Assembly (NCBI RefSeq): GCF_014280075.1
Contig: NZ_CP047950.1
Span: forward strand, 992,001 to 1,056,000
DNA: 64,000 nucleotides
Direction of reading: 5' to 3'
Source of the DNA: Synechococcus sp. A15-62
GTDB lineage: Bacteria; Cyanobacteriota; Cyanobacteriia; PCC-6307; Cyanobiaceae
In this document: positions 1-8,559 of the stretch, piece after piece
Numbering within the stretch: position 1 is the stretch's first letter
How the letters are laid out: every line of letters starts with the position of its first letter
Position numbers and translations under genes: made by a program
Notes under the pieces: model-generated
Seen by the model: only the letters and a program-made list of their open reading frames with translations
What the model was told of the DNA's origin: nothing
The model's database searches: none

Positions 1-2880
1 AAGCAGGACGTTGAAGCCCACGATGCCTTGCTCTGCGTGCTCACCGGCAAGCTGATCACCGATGAGAAGCGGCTGCGTTACACCGGCACCGAATACATCA
101 AAACCGAAGAGGAGATGGGCCTTCTCTTCGGGGATCACCTCGAGCCTGAGGTGGTTCAGGAAGCGATCGCCAACACCGTCAAGGTGGCCGAGAAGGTGGA
201 GCCTTACGACATCCTTGGCCGCTATCAAATGCCCCGCTTCCCCATCCCCGAGGGCCACACCCCCGTCAGCTACCTGCGGGAGGTGACGGAGCAGGGATTG
301 CGGGATCGGCTCGAGCTGAGTCCTGAGGCTTCCTTGCCCGACGACTATGCCGAGCGCATGGCCCATGAGCTCAAGATCATGGAGCAGATGGGATTCCCCA
401 CCTACTTCCTGGTGGTCTGGGATTACATCCGTTTCGCCCGGGAACAGAACATTCCCGTCGGTCCGGGTCGTGGCTCCGCCGCAGGGTCGCTTGTCGCGTA
501 CTGCCTGGGAATCACCAACATTGATCCGATCACCAACTGCCTGTTGTTCGAGCGCTTCCTTAATCCGGAACGCAAGTCGATGCCTGATATCGACACCGAC
601 TTCTGCATCGAGCGTCGTGGTGAGGTGATCGACTACGTCACAGAGCGCTATGGCGAGGACAAGGTGGCCCAGATCATCACCTTCAACCGGATGACGTCAA
701 AGGCGGTTTTGAAGGATGTGGCCAGGGTGCTCGACATCCCCTACGGCGATGCCGACCGTCTGGCGAAGCTGATCCCGGTGGTTCGTGGCAAGCCCGCGAA
801 GCTCAAGGCGATGATCGGCGAGGAATCCCCCAACCCCGAGTTTCGCGAGAAATACGAGGCGGATCCAACGGTGAAGCGTTGGGTGGACATGGCGATGCGG
901 ATTGAAGGCACCAACAAAACCTTCGGTGTTCACGCAGCTGGTGTGGTCATCGCTGCTGACCCTCTCGATGAACTGGTGCCGCTGCAGCGCAACAACGATG
1001 GTCAGGTGATCACGCAGTACTTCATGGAAGACGTGGAATCCATGGGTCTGTTGAAGATGGATTTCCTGGGGTTGAAGAACCTCACGATGATCGAAAAGAC
1101 CCTCGAACTGGTGGAGGTCAGCAGTGGCACCCGTGTCGATCCCGACAAACTGCCGCCCCAGGATGAAGAGACCTTTGCACTTCTGGCGAGAGGTGATCTG
1201 GAGGGGATCTTCCAGTTGGAATCCAGCGGAATGCGGCAGATCGTGCGTGATCTCAAGCCGTCATCCCTGGAAGACATCTCCTCGATTCTTGCCCTCTACA
1301 GACCGGGTCCCCTCGATGCTGGCCTGATTCCCAAATTCATCAACCGCAAGCACGGCCGGGAGGCGATCGACTTCGCCCACGCGATTCTTGAGCCGATCCT
1401 GTCCGAGACCTACGGAATCATGGTGTATCAGGAACAGATCATGCGGATAGCGCAGGATCTGGCCGGCTATTCTCTGGGTCAGGCCGACCTGCTTCGGCGT
1501 GCGATGGGCAAGAAAAAAGTATCCGAGATGCAGAAGCACCGCGGCATTTTCGTTCAGGGTGCTGGAGAGCGCGGCGTTGATGAAAAGGTCGCCGACGAAC
1601 TGTTCGATCAGATGGTTCTCTTCGCTGAATACTGCTTCAACAAGAGCCATTCCACGGCCTATGGAGCCGTCACGTATCAGACGGCTTACCTGAAGGCGCA
1701 TTACCCGGTCGCTTACATGGCGGCCCTGCTCACGGTGAATGCTGGAGCTGCCGACAAGGTGCAGCGCTACATCTCCAATTGCAATGCAATGGGCATTGAG
1801 GTGATGCCTCCGGATGTGAATGCCTCACTCACCGATTTCACCCCCAATGGCGATCGGATCCTGTTCGGACTCTCCGCCGTTCGCAACCTTGGTGATGGCG
1901 CGATCCGTCAATTGATTGCCGCCCGCGATAGCGATGGTCCCTTCCGCTCTCTGGCGGATCTGTGCGACCGGATTCCGTCCTCGGTGCTCAACCGTCGTGG
2001 TCTGGAGTCGTTGGTTCACTGCGGTGCCCTGGATGCCATGGATCCGCAGGCCAACCGTGCTCAGTTGATGGCTGATCTGGATCTGCTGCTCGACTGGGCC
2101 TCCTCACGGGCCAAAGACCGAGACAGCGGCCAGGGCAACCTCTTTGATCTGATGGCTCCTGCCGCCGATGCTGATGGGCCGGCGGATCTCAGCCATGCAC
2201 CCAAGGCGGCACCGGTGCCGGACTATCCCCCAACGGAGAAGCTTCGTCTCGAAAAAGATCTGGTGGGCTTCTACCTTTCTGATCACCCGCTCAAACAGCT
2301 CACACCCTCGTCGAAGTTGCTGGCGCCCATCGGTCTGGGCTCTCTTGAAGAACAGCCAGACAAAGCCAAGGTGAGTGCCATTGCGATGGTGGCTGAAATG
2401 CGCCAGGTCACCACACGCAAGGGCGATCGCATGGCGATCCTGCAGCTCGAGGATCTCACCGGAAGTTGCGAGGCTGTGGTGTTTCCCAAGAGCTACGCCC
2501 GCCTTGCGGATCACCTGATGGCTGAGGCCCGCCTTTTGGTGTGGGCTGGCGTCGATCGGCGTGACGAGCGCGTGCAGCTGATCATCGACGACTGCCGCGC
2601 CGTTGATGAGCTCAATCTGTTGCTGGTTCAGCTCCCCTCTGATCAGGCCAGCGACATCGCTATCCAGCACAAGCTGAGGGAATGCCTCAACCAACACCGC
2701 CCTGAGCGGGATGAGCTGGGCGTGAAGGTGCCTGTCGTCGCCGAGGTTTGTCACGGCGATAGCGTTCGCTATGTGCGACTCGGCTCCCAGTTCTGCGTCA
2801 AGGACGTGGATGCAGCGATTGCTTCACTGCGCACTCAATCCTTTGAAGCTCGAAGCAGCGACCGTCTGGTGCTCTCCTGA
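1..2880 (+). CDS. dnaE: DNA polymerase III alpha subunit, 3' part (partial at window edge)
   Basis: This is the replicative DNA polymerase catalytic subunit. The reading frame is open from base 1, so the N-terminal PHP region lies outside the window and about 959 codons are present. The palm motif PDIDTDFC (about 583-606) carries two catalytic aspartates. YRPGPLDAGL follows near 1300, and the C-terminal OB-fold (QLEDLTGSCEAVVF) is near 2440-2480. The sequence EYCFNKSHST is uninterrupted at 1627-1656. That is the site where several other cyanobacteria split DnaE with a trans-splicing intein, so here the protein is made in one piece. The stop lies just before a convergent gene. Confidence 0.97.
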   Translation, partial: KQDVEAHDALLCVLTGKLITDEKRLRYTGTEYIKTEEEMGLLFGDHLEPEVVQEAIANTVKVAEKVEPYDILGRYQMPRFPIPEGHTPVSYLREVTEQGLRDRLELSPEASLPDDYAERMAHELKIMEQMGFPTYFLVVWDYIRFAREQNIPVGPGRGSAAGSLVAYCLGITNIDPITNCLLFERFLNPERKSMPDIDTDFCIERRGEVIDYVTERYGEDKVAQIITFNRMTSKAVLKDVARVLDIPYGDADRLAKLIPVVRGKPAKLKAMIGEESPNPEFREKYEADPTVKRWVDMAMRIEGTNKTFGVHAAGVVIAADPLDELVPLQRNNDGQVITQYFMEDVESMGLLKMDFLGLKNLTMIEKTLELVEVSSGTRVDPDKLPPQDEETFALLARGDLEGIFQLESSGMRQIVRDLKPSSLEDISSILALYRPGPLDAGLIPKFINRKHGREAIDFAHAILEPILSETYGIMVYQEQIMRIAQDLAGYSLGQADLLRRAMGKKKVSEMQKHRGIFVQGAGERGVDEKVADELFDQMVLFAEYCFNKSHSTAYGAVTYQTAYLKAHYPVAYMAALLTVNAGAADKVQRYISNCNAMGIEVMPPDVNASLTDFTPNGDRILFGLSAVRNLGDGAIRQLIAARDSDGPFRSLADLCDRIPSSVLNRRGLESLVHCGALDAMDPQANRAQLMADLDLLLDWASSRAKDRDSGQGNLFDLMAPAADADGPADLSHAPKAAPVPDYPPTEKLRLEKDLVGFYLSDHPLKQLTPSSKLLAPIGLGSLEEQPDKAKVSAIAMVAEMRQVTTRKGDRMAILQLEDLTGSCEAVVFPKSYARLADHLMAEARLLVWAGVDRRDERVQLIIDDCRAVDELNLLLVQLPSDQASDIAIQHKLRECLNQHRPERDELGVKVPVVAEVCHGDSVRYVRLGSQFCVKDVDAAIASLRTQSFEARSSDRLVLS

Positions 2881-2898
2881 TCCTCTGATCAGGTGTGG

Positions 2899-2920
2899 CT
2901 GATCAACAAAGCTTGATCAG
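2899..2920. repeat. 8-bp perfect inverted repeat between convergent genes
   Basis: CTGATCAA and TTGATCAG are separated by six bases between the dnaE stop and the stop codon of the convergent gene, which it overlaps. It could end transcripts from both sides. There is no clear T-run on either side, so a terminator role is only suggested. Confidence 0.4.
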
Positions 2921-3330
2921 GACTTTGACTGCTTTTGCTGCTGCTTCTGGGCCCGGATCGACTCCTTCATCCGCTGGATGTTGGGCTTGAAGTTTTCGAA
3001 GCCCAGCAGAGAACCCGGTTCGGGATCCCAGCTGGCGGTCAACACGCCAACGCTGAGGCCCACCAGTCCCAAGAGGAAAAACAGTCCGGATCCCGTCAGG
3101 GTCAGACCAGGGGCAATGTCGGCAATGCCACGGGTGACAAGGAAATAACTGCCAACAAAAACTCCCATCCCAGCGAGGGACGGGAGTCCTGCGAAGACAG
3201 CAACCCTGCGAGCCATCCGATCAGCCACGTAGCGAGGAATGGCTTCCTGCCGAGGCGTTCCCGAGACTGGCTTACTTCCCTTCCCAGACCCTTTGGGCTC
3301 GAAGGGAAGGGCATTGCGTTGCTCAGGCAT
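2917..3330 (-). CDS. PAM68-family photosystem II assembly protein
   Basis: The 137-residue protein has a basic, hydrophilic N-terminus, two membrane segments (about residues 43-64 and 76-101) and a C-terminal tail ending in a Gln/Lys-rich stretch. The pattern RYVADRMARRVAVFAG before the first helix and GFENFKPN after the second fits the PAM68 (DUF3464) family. In plants and cyanobacteria this family helps early photosystem II assembly in the thylakoid membrane. The gene lies 12 bases downstream of rpsO on the same strand and may be cotranscribed with it. The assignment rests on sequence pattern only. Confidence 0.8.
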   Translation of the reverse strand: MPEQRNALPFEPKGSGKGSKPVSGTPRQEAIPRYVADRMARRVAVFAGLPSLAGMGVFVGSYFLVTRGIADIAPGLTLTGSGLFFLLGLVGLSVGVLTASWDPEPGSLLGFENFKPNIQRMKESIRAQKQQQKQSKS

Positions 3331-3342
3331 GAGGCAGGTTGA

Positions 3343-3612
3343 TCAGCCGCGAATGCCCAGTTTGGCGATCGTGTCGGCGTACCGTTGCTCGCTCTTGCTG
3401 CGCATGTAGTTCAGCAGGCGCTTGCGGCGGCCAATCATTTTGAGCAGCCCCTGGCGAGAGGAGAAGTCATGGATGTTGTTCTGCAGATGGCTGCTGAGAC
3501 GGTTGATCCGCTCACTCAGCATGGCCACCTGGACCTCGGCCGAACCAGTGTCGGTGCCGTGGGTCTGGTGGGTGTTGATCAGCTGTTGCTTCTCGGTGGT
3601 ATCAAGCGACAT
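3343..3612 (-). CDS. rpsO: 30S ribosomal protein S15
   Basis: This is an 89-residue protein of normal S15 length with the typical start ([12 protein letters not shown]). It also has the conserved helical core around [20 protein letters not shown] and the C-terminal [12 protein letters not shown]15 binds 16S rRNA early in small-subunit assembly. It sits between ruvA (upstream, same strand) and the PAM68-like gene. Confidence 0.97.
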   Translation of the reverse strand: MSLDTTEKQQLINTHQTHGTDTGSAEVQVAMLSERINRLSSHLQNNIHDFSSRQGLLKMIGRRKRLLNYMRSKSEQRYADTIAKLGIRG

Positions 3613-3668
3613 GCGCGGGGTGCAGCCCTGTCAGTGCAAACAGCAATCTTACCTTCGCGGGGGTCAGT

Positions 3669-4313
3669 TCAGGCCGAATCGCGGCTTAACCACTGAAGAC
3701 AGCCTCGCAGCCACGCGTCTTGATCGTCTCCAGGGGGTGGGGGACCGTCGGAACCCTCGGCGATGGCACGAATGGCGCGACGAATTTCGAGATCGTCATA
3801 CCCAAGCATTGAGAGGGTCGCTTCGACGTCAGCCCCGCTCTCTGGCATTTGTTCCGAGCTGACTCCCTCCGCGAGTGAAGGGGCTGGGTCCATTCCGGCA
3901 AATACCGCAATGGAGGCCCGGAGCTCCACCGCCAGACGCTCAGCGGTACGTTTGCCAATGCCTTGGGCCTTGCAGAGTCGGCGTAGATCGCCGTTGCTGA
4001 TCGCTTCGACAAGTTCTTGAGGCTTGCATTCCTGCATCAGTGCCATCCCTGCTTGCGGGCCAACCCCGTTGACACTGATTAATTCTCTGAAAATGTCTCG
4101 TTCTTGCGTTGATTTGAAACCGAAAAATTGCCAATTATCCGGGCTGATGGTTTGGTGAATCCAAAGTTGAATTGTTTGATCGTTTTCTAGGGTTAACCAT
4201 TCACGTTGTGTTATTTGAACTTCGTAGCCAACACCATTGCAGCTCAGAGTGATCTGACTTCGATTTCCTCGCTGTTGTTTGTAAACGATTAGACCCTCGA
4301 GCCAGCCGATCAT
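3669..4313 (-). CDS. ruvA: Holliday junction DNA helicase subunit RuvA
   Basis: The 214-residue protein starts with [11 protein letters not shown], the usual RuvA N-terminus; an in-frame upstream start at 4370 adds 19 atypical residues and was rejected. The N-terminal OB domain is followed by two helix-hairpin-helix motifs ([19 protein letters not shown]) and a C-terminal domain that contacts RuvB. RuvA binds four-way junctions and loads RuvB for branch migration. Base composition shifts inside the gene: 3841-3960 is 62% GC by hand count, but 4081-4140 is only 35%. The 5' half therefore shares the AT-rich character of the neighbouring Mrp block. Confidence 0.96.
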   Translation of the reverse strand: MIGWLEGLIVYKQQRGNRSQITLSCNGVGYEVQITQREWLTLENDQTIQLWIHQTISPDNWQFFGFKSTQERDIFRELISVNGVGPQAGMALMQECKPQELVEAISNGDLRRLCKAQGIGKRTAERLAVELRASIAVFAGMDPAPSLAEGVSSEQMPESGADVEATLSMLGYDDLEIRRAIRAIAEGSDGPPPPGDDQDAWLRGCLQWLSRDSA

Positions 4314-4385
4314 GAATACATACCAGTCCCCATATCTTAGTTGAGACGCAGGCTGTACTGCAAGCTGCAAATTCGCATCATTTGC

Positions 4386-4413
4386 TTGACGAAAAAAAGT
4401 ATCTCGTTAGCAT
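4386..4413 (+). promoter_or_regulatory. Candidate promoter of the Mrp-type operon
   Basis: A -35-like TTGACG (4386-4391) and a -10-like TAGCAT (4408-4413) are spaced by 16 bases. They lie just upstream of the first antiporter gene (ATG 4434), in the gap diverging from ruvA. The leader would be short, about 14 bases. This is a pattern match only. Confidence 0.4.
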
Positions 4414-4433
4414 GAAAATGCTATTAACTTCTT

Positions 4434-4778
4434 ATGGTGCTGACGCCCGAGAAAATAAGGTTGTTCCCGATCGTCTTGCTGATGATCATTGGTTGCTTTG
4501 GTTTACTTAATTCAAAATCAATTTTACGTTCGCTTCTTTCGCTTGATGTGATTGATACGGCCACCATCACTATTTTTGTATTCTTTGCTGCATCCTCTGG
4601 TTATCAGACGCCCATTGTTTCCGCACAGCGATACAGCGCTTATTCAGATCCATATCCGCAAGCCATCATTTTGACTGCAATTGTTATCGGCTTTGCCACC
4701 CAAGCTTTGCTTTGTTCGGTAGCACTTCGCCTCGGTAGGAAATCGCCAATGCTTCGCTATAGAGATCTTGAAAAATAA
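4434..4778 (+). CDS. mrpC: Mrp-type cation/H+ antiporter subunit C (NuoK-like)
   Basis: The 114-residue membrane protein has about three helices. The first contains GCFGLLNSKSILRSLLSLDVIDTATITIF, matching the MrpC/MnhC and NuoK pattern (gly-leu-...-k.l.r.liGl.ii...v). MrpC is a small membrane subunit of the multisubunit Na+(or K+)/H+ antiporter. It is the first gene of a coupled plus-strand series; its stop overlaps the next start in TAATG. Base composition is AT-rich compared with the core genes around it. Confidence 0.85.
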   Translation: MVLTPEKIRLFPIVLLMIIGCFGLLNSKSILRSLLSLDVIDTATITIFVFFAASSGYQTPIVSAQRYSAYSDPYPQAIILTAIVIGFATQALLCSVALRLGRKSPMLRYRDLEK

Positions 4779-6301
4779 TGGATTTACAGATTGTTTTCCC
4801 CGCACTTATATTCTTGCCTGCATTTTTGGGTTTTATAGGTTGCGTTTTCCCGAGAATTGTTTTCCCTTTTGGCGTTTTGAGTCTGCTTGGCTTTGCTGCA
4901 TCAAGCTTTGCTGCACTTCAAGGTGATTTTGCCTATGCATTCACGCTGGTCGGTGAGGGAGGGATTCAATTTTCTGTTGATTCTTATTCATTTCCTCTGA
5001 TATTTGGTAGCTGTATCACTCTACTTATCGTATTTGGTCTATTCGCGAATCGGTTTACTCATTATTTTTACCAAATATGTTTGGTTCTGCTCACCGCGTT
5101 GTTTATTTCCTTCAGTGCCGTTGACCTGGTTAGCTTGTTTATTTCATTAGAGTTACTTGGGTTTTGCGCTTTTCTGCTGGTTGCAGACCGTAATGATAAA
5201 AAGTCTTTGTTTAATTCTTTCCAGTATTTGATTGGAGGTGGATTGGCAATGCTCATCTATTTGATTGGCGTTGTGCAAGCTTTCACATTTACAGGTAGTT
5301 TCTTGTTAAAGGATTTGGTGAATGCTCCTGATACAGCGCTTTGCCTAATCATTGCTGGTTTACTGACTAAATCTGGAGTCTTTCTTTGTGGTTTGTGGGT
5401 CCCCAACATTTATTCCCACACCAACTGTCAGTCTTCCGCAATACTTTCAGGTTGTGTGACCTGTGCTGGCATCGCTCCGATCGCACGGATGAGTCAGATT
5501 CTGACTCCAATTAGCGATTCCATGATTGTTATTGGTGTGATCAGTGCTGTTGTTGCAGCCATCTATGCGGTTTTTGAGCGAGAGAGTGGGAGAGCACTCG
5601 GCTGGAGCTCTGTCTCTCAATTGGGTATCGCCATCCTATCTCCTGCCTATGGCTGCATTTATGCAATGCAGCATGGTATCTGCAAGGCATTACTATTTTC
5701 TACTCTGCACGATGATAACGATCATTCAAATAGTCTCACTAACTTCGATTCAACGTATTTCAATAATCGAAATTCACCGCAAGAACTTTTAAGAGTAATC
5801 GTTTTTGTTGTTGCCAGCCTATCCATTATGGGATTTCCATTTCTAGCAGGTTTTATCACAAAAACCTGGATTAAATACGATATTCCATTCGAAGCAAGGC
5901 TTATTTATACAACAGCCTCATTGCTCACTTCAACTGTTTACGCACGTTTGATTTTCGACAGAGTAAGTATCTTTATCAAAAGACAAAATTTGAACCAAGC
6001 GACGTCTTTTGATTTGGCATCTGCTTTAAATGACTTATTTTCAAAGCCGAAAAATTATATACTTATGTTGTCTATAATCTTACTGGTGTGTTCGTCCCTA
6101 CTTTTCCCTGAACTGTTAACACTAGGTTCGATTCAGTCAGCAGTTGTTTCTGCAGTCTTGGGTGGCATTCTATTTGTCTCAGTGGTTGGTATACAAGCCG
6201 ATGACTTTGTCAAGCCGGTGACACGCACACTGGATTTGGTTGGTGCACCTTTTCTAGTCGCTGCTCTATTACTTGCAAATCTCCTTTATCTGAAAATCTA
6301 A
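4778..6301 (+). CDS. mrpD: Mrp-type antiporter subunit D (proton-translocating NuoL/M/N-like)
   Basis: The 507-residue protein is the only large antiporter-like subunit in this cluster, with about 14 hydrophobic segments. Residues typical of the family are visible: a membrane glutamate in FISLELLGFCAF (TM5), a lysine in GLLTKSGVF (TM7) and a lysine in LAGFITKTW (TM12). The usual HxWLP segment is altered to GLWVP. Bacterial Mrp complexes normally have two such subunits (A and D); here no second one is encoded. The stop and the next start share TAATG. Confidence 0.85.
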   Translation: MDLQIVFPALIFLPAFLGFIGCVFPRIVFPFGVLSLLGFAASSFAALQGDFAYAFTLVGEGGIQFSVDSYSFPLIFGSCITLLIVFGLFANRFTHYFYQICLVLLTALFISFSAVDLVSLFISLELLGFCAFLLVADRNDKKSLFNSFQYLIGGGLAMLIYLIGVVQAFTFTGSFLLKDLVNAPDTALCLIIAGLLTKSGVFLCGLWVPNIYSHTNCQSSAILSGCVTCAGIAPIARMSQILTPISDSMIVIGVISAVVAAIYAVFERESGRALGWSSVSQLGIAILSPAYGCIYAMQHGICKALLFSTLHDDNDHSNSLTNFDSTYFNNRNSPQELLRVIVFVVASLSIMGFPFLAGFITKTWIKYDIPFEARLIYTTASLLTSTVYARLIFDRVSIFIKRQNLNQATSFDLASALNDLFSKPKNYILMLSIILLVCSSLLFPELLTLGSIQSAVVSAVLGGILFVSVVGIQADDFVKPVTRTLDLVGAPFLVAALLLANLLYLKI

Positions 6302-6738
6302 TGACAAATTTCATAAGGCTATCCTTAATTCTTTCGTTCCGGCTTTCGTTGTGGTGTTTGGTGACTGCAAGTTTTCAATCAAATAATATTCTAATAGGTT
6401 TAGTTGTTTGTCTATTCATACCATTTGGCGATTTCAGAAAGCTGAAATTATCTCCATTGATGTCTGAAATCTTGCTTACCTTACGACTGCCATTCGATAT
6501 GATTAAAGAAAGCATTCAGTTGATCTTAATTTCAGATCCTGTCGATGATTTTTCTGAACAGAGTCTTTCCAGGCGGGCATTAAATGGATCTAGGTATTCA
6601 AAGTTTCTCGATCTTTTTCGAATGACATTTACCCCAATGACACTGGTGACTCGCCTTGAGAAAAGTGATACTTGGAGGGTGCACAATGTCATATCTGCTT
6701 CCAGCCTGGATTCTCCTCAGGAGGTATCAAAGCAATGA
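6301..6738 (+). CDS. mrpE: Mrp-type antiporter subunit E
   Basis: The 145-residue protein has two N-terminal hydrophobic segments followed by a soluble region. The pattern LLTLRLPFDMIKESIQLILISDP and the later MTFTPMTLVTRLE agree with the MrpE/MnhE family (a stretch before 'tpGT', here TPMT). MrpE is a membrane subunit of the complex. The gene ends ATGA, sharing bases with the start of the F gene. It is assigned partly by position between D and F. Confidence 0.78.
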   Translation: MTNFIRLSLILSFRLSLWCLVTASFQSNNILIGLVVCLFIPFGDFRKLKLSPLMSEILLTLRLPFDMIKESIQLILISDPVDDFSEQSLSRRALNGSRYSKFLDLFRMTFTPMTLVTRLEKSDTWRVHNVISASSLDSPQEVSKQ

Positions 6739-7013
6739 CTCAATTCAATCCTGTTCGTCCTGAAGTTCTTGAATATATCATTATATATCTTATGTTATTA
6801 ATTAGCTTAATCCCCGTATTTGCTATTTCTAGGTCTAAAGACACGCCAGAGCGTATTGCCTATGCCTCTAGCTTTGGGCATAAGCTTGCGATGATGATAC
6901 TTTTTTTTGGTGTTTTTAGAGGTGATTGGATGATTGGTTGTATTGGTGCTTTCATTCTTATTGTTGGGGATGCCGGCATGCTCATTCTTTCTTTGCTTGA
7001 GATGAGGATTTAA
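6735..7013 (+). CDS. mrpF: Mrp-type antiporter subunit F
   Basis: The 92-residue protein has three helices, and the central segment RIAYASSFGHKLAMMILFFG is followed by GCIGAFILIVGDAGMLILSLLEMRI. This is typical of MrpF, which has R..A......k......a.....f.D.all.all.f. The ATG at 6735 overlaps the E stop by four bases. A longer in-frame ORF starting at 6672 lies inside E and is not needed. Confidence 0.82.
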   Translation: MTQFNPVRPEVLEYIIIYLMLLISLIPVFAISRSKDTPERIAYASSFGHKLAMMILFFGVFRGDWMIGCIGAFILIVGDAGMLILSLLEMRI

Positions 7014-7016
7014 GTC

Positions 7017-7292
7017 ATGACACTTTCTATACTTTCATACGCATTTCTATTTGTTGGCTTGTTCTTTTGGACGTGGGGAACTTTTCCTATTCTGAATCGT
7101 GAGCATTCCATCTTCTATAAATTGCACACTCTTACTGTTTCAGACAGTGTTGGTTCACTTTTAATTCTTCTTAGTTTAATAATTCGTTTCCCACAATATT
7201 GGCCCTTGTTAATTGTAACTGCTCTCTCTTTGTCGTTATGGAATACGATTTCCAGTTATATTCTTGGAAATATTTCTGATCGAAAACTATGA
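7017..7292 (+). CDS. mrpG: Mrp-type antiporter subunit G
   Basis: The 91-residue protein has three hydrophobic segments. The segment FYKLHTLTVSDSVGSLLILLSLIIRF matches the family pattern 'yarLHa.t..dtlG..l.llgl.i', including the His and Asp-Ser. MrpG is a small structural subunit. It starts three bases after F and ends in an ATGA overlap with the next gene. Confidence 0.82.
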   Translation: MTLSILSYAFLFVGLFFWTWGTFPILNREHSIFYKLHTLTVSDSVGSLLILLSLIIRFPQYWPLLIVTALSLSLWNTISSYILGNISDRKL

Positions 7293-7834
7293 ATAGCGCC
7301 ATTACCAGCACCGCTTTAATTTTCCCATTTGAACTTCTTCTTCCGGTTCTGGGAATTCTTCTCATACGTTCCCAATCACCAATCAATAGCCTTATTTATC
7401 GCTCATTCCTGGGAAGTATATCCGCACTTATTTATGCTCTTGTTGGTGCTCCTGATGTTGCATTGACTGAAGTCATGGTTGGTACCCTTTTGTCCTCATT
7501 GCTTTATATTGTAACCATTCGTTCTTGTTATTCAATTGTTTTAATCCATGATAAGGGTTCATCTGTTCCTGATTCATTGAGATTAAAGTTAAAAACATTA
7601 TTTGATGAGTTACATCTAAATATTGTTTATCAACCTGAGGATTTATATGTTGACAATGTCTCCATTCTTGATTGCTTGTCTTCCTCTAAATATTCAGGCT
7701 CGCCCCATGCGATCATGCATGAGTCAATAATTTATTTTGAGGCAAAAAGCCTTCTATTGGATGTGCAAAATACAGTCAGTTTTGATGATCTGAAACTTGA
7801 CCTTACTTTCTCCACGACCTCATCATTAGCATGA
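7289..7834 (+). CDS. Reduced MrpA (DUF4040 domain) with a soluble tail
   Basis: Residues 1-80 are three membrane helices with GAPDVALTEVMVGTLLSSLLYIV, the signature of the MrpA C-terminal/MbhD (DUF4040) segment. The large NuoL-like part of a standard MrpA is absent. The remaining hundred residues are hydrophilic, contain YQPEDLYVDNVSILDCL, and resemble nothing I can name. The domain split follows the cyanobacterial and MBH-like arrangement, where MrpA is broken up. The start overlaps the G stop (ATGA), and the stop overlaps the next start (ATGA). Confidence 0.75.
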   Translation: MNSAITSTALIFPFELLLPVLGILLIRSQSPINSLIYRSFLGSISALIYALVGAPDVALTEVMVGTLLSSLLYIVTIRSCYSIVLIHDKGSSVPDSLRLKLKTLFDELHLNIVYQPEDLYVDNVSILDCLSSSKYSGSPHAIMHESIIYFEAKSLLLDVQNTVSFDDLKLDLTFSTTSSLA

Positions 7835-8553
7835 CTTTACCATCCAAAACAACAGACTCAAGGCTCTTTCCTCCTTCAAGCCAATCCTTGAAGTCACTTG
7901 TTTACTTGTTGGCCATCACATCAGTAATGTTCATGGCCTTGTTCTCTCGAGATGAAACTCTTGGTAGAGACACACAGGCAATTGTTGACTATCTTTCTGC
8001 TTATACACAAATACCTAATTCGGTTACATCAGTTATACTGGTAACACGTCTTTTCGATACTGTTGGTGAGGTTAGTGTATTTACAATCGCCGGCCTTGGC
8101 GTAAAAATCTTGCTGCATGAGGAGGATTCTGAAGAGAGATTTGTTGGGGTTAATGATGAGGCTGTTCGCCTTCTTCTTGATATCGCGGCATTATTGAGTT
8201 TTTTCCTGGCGATTGATCTTGCCCTCAAAGGGCATTTAACGCCCGGTGGTGGCTTTGCATCAGGAGTTGCAGGAGCCACCTCCATCACTCTACTGATGAT
8301 CACTGGAAGGCTTCAAAAAGTTGAAGACTTTTATTTCAAAGCAAATGCACCTGCAATTGAAAAATTTGCTGTTGCTTGCTTCATATTATTAGCGTTGGCT
8401 ACTTTGTCTTCTTTTTTATATCCTGCTTCAATATTTTCAAGTCTTTCACCGGTTTTTTATATCCCAGCTTTGAATATTATCGCCGCTTTGAAAGTTACCT
8501 TTGGTGCCTGGTCTATTTTACGTTTATTTGTCATCAAGAGAGGCGTGCTCTGA
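7831..8553 (+). CDS. mrpB: MbhE-like plus MrpB domain protein
   Basis: The 240-residue protein has two parts. Residues about 25-95 hold a helix, a loop and NSVTSVILVTRLFDTVGE, typical of the MbhE or extreme C-terminal part of MrpA. From about residue 108 onward comes an MnhB domain with GHLTPGGGFASGVAGA, the hallmark of MrpB. So the last piece of MrpA appears joined to MrpB. It ends the antiporter gene set; the channel gene begins six bases after its stop. Confidence 0.82.
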   Translation: MTLPSKTTDSRLFPPSSQSLKSLVYLLAITSVMFMALFSRDETLGRDTQAIVDYLSAYTQIPNSVTSVILVTRLFDTVGEVSVFTIAGLGVKILLHEEDSEERFVGVNDEAVRLLLDIAALLSFFLAIDLALKGHLTPGGGFASGVAGATSITLLMITGRLQKVEDFYFKANAPAIEKFAVACFILLALATLSSFLYPASIFSSLSPVFYIPALNIIAALKVTFGAWSILRLFVIKRGVL

Positions 8554-8559
8554 TTCCAT

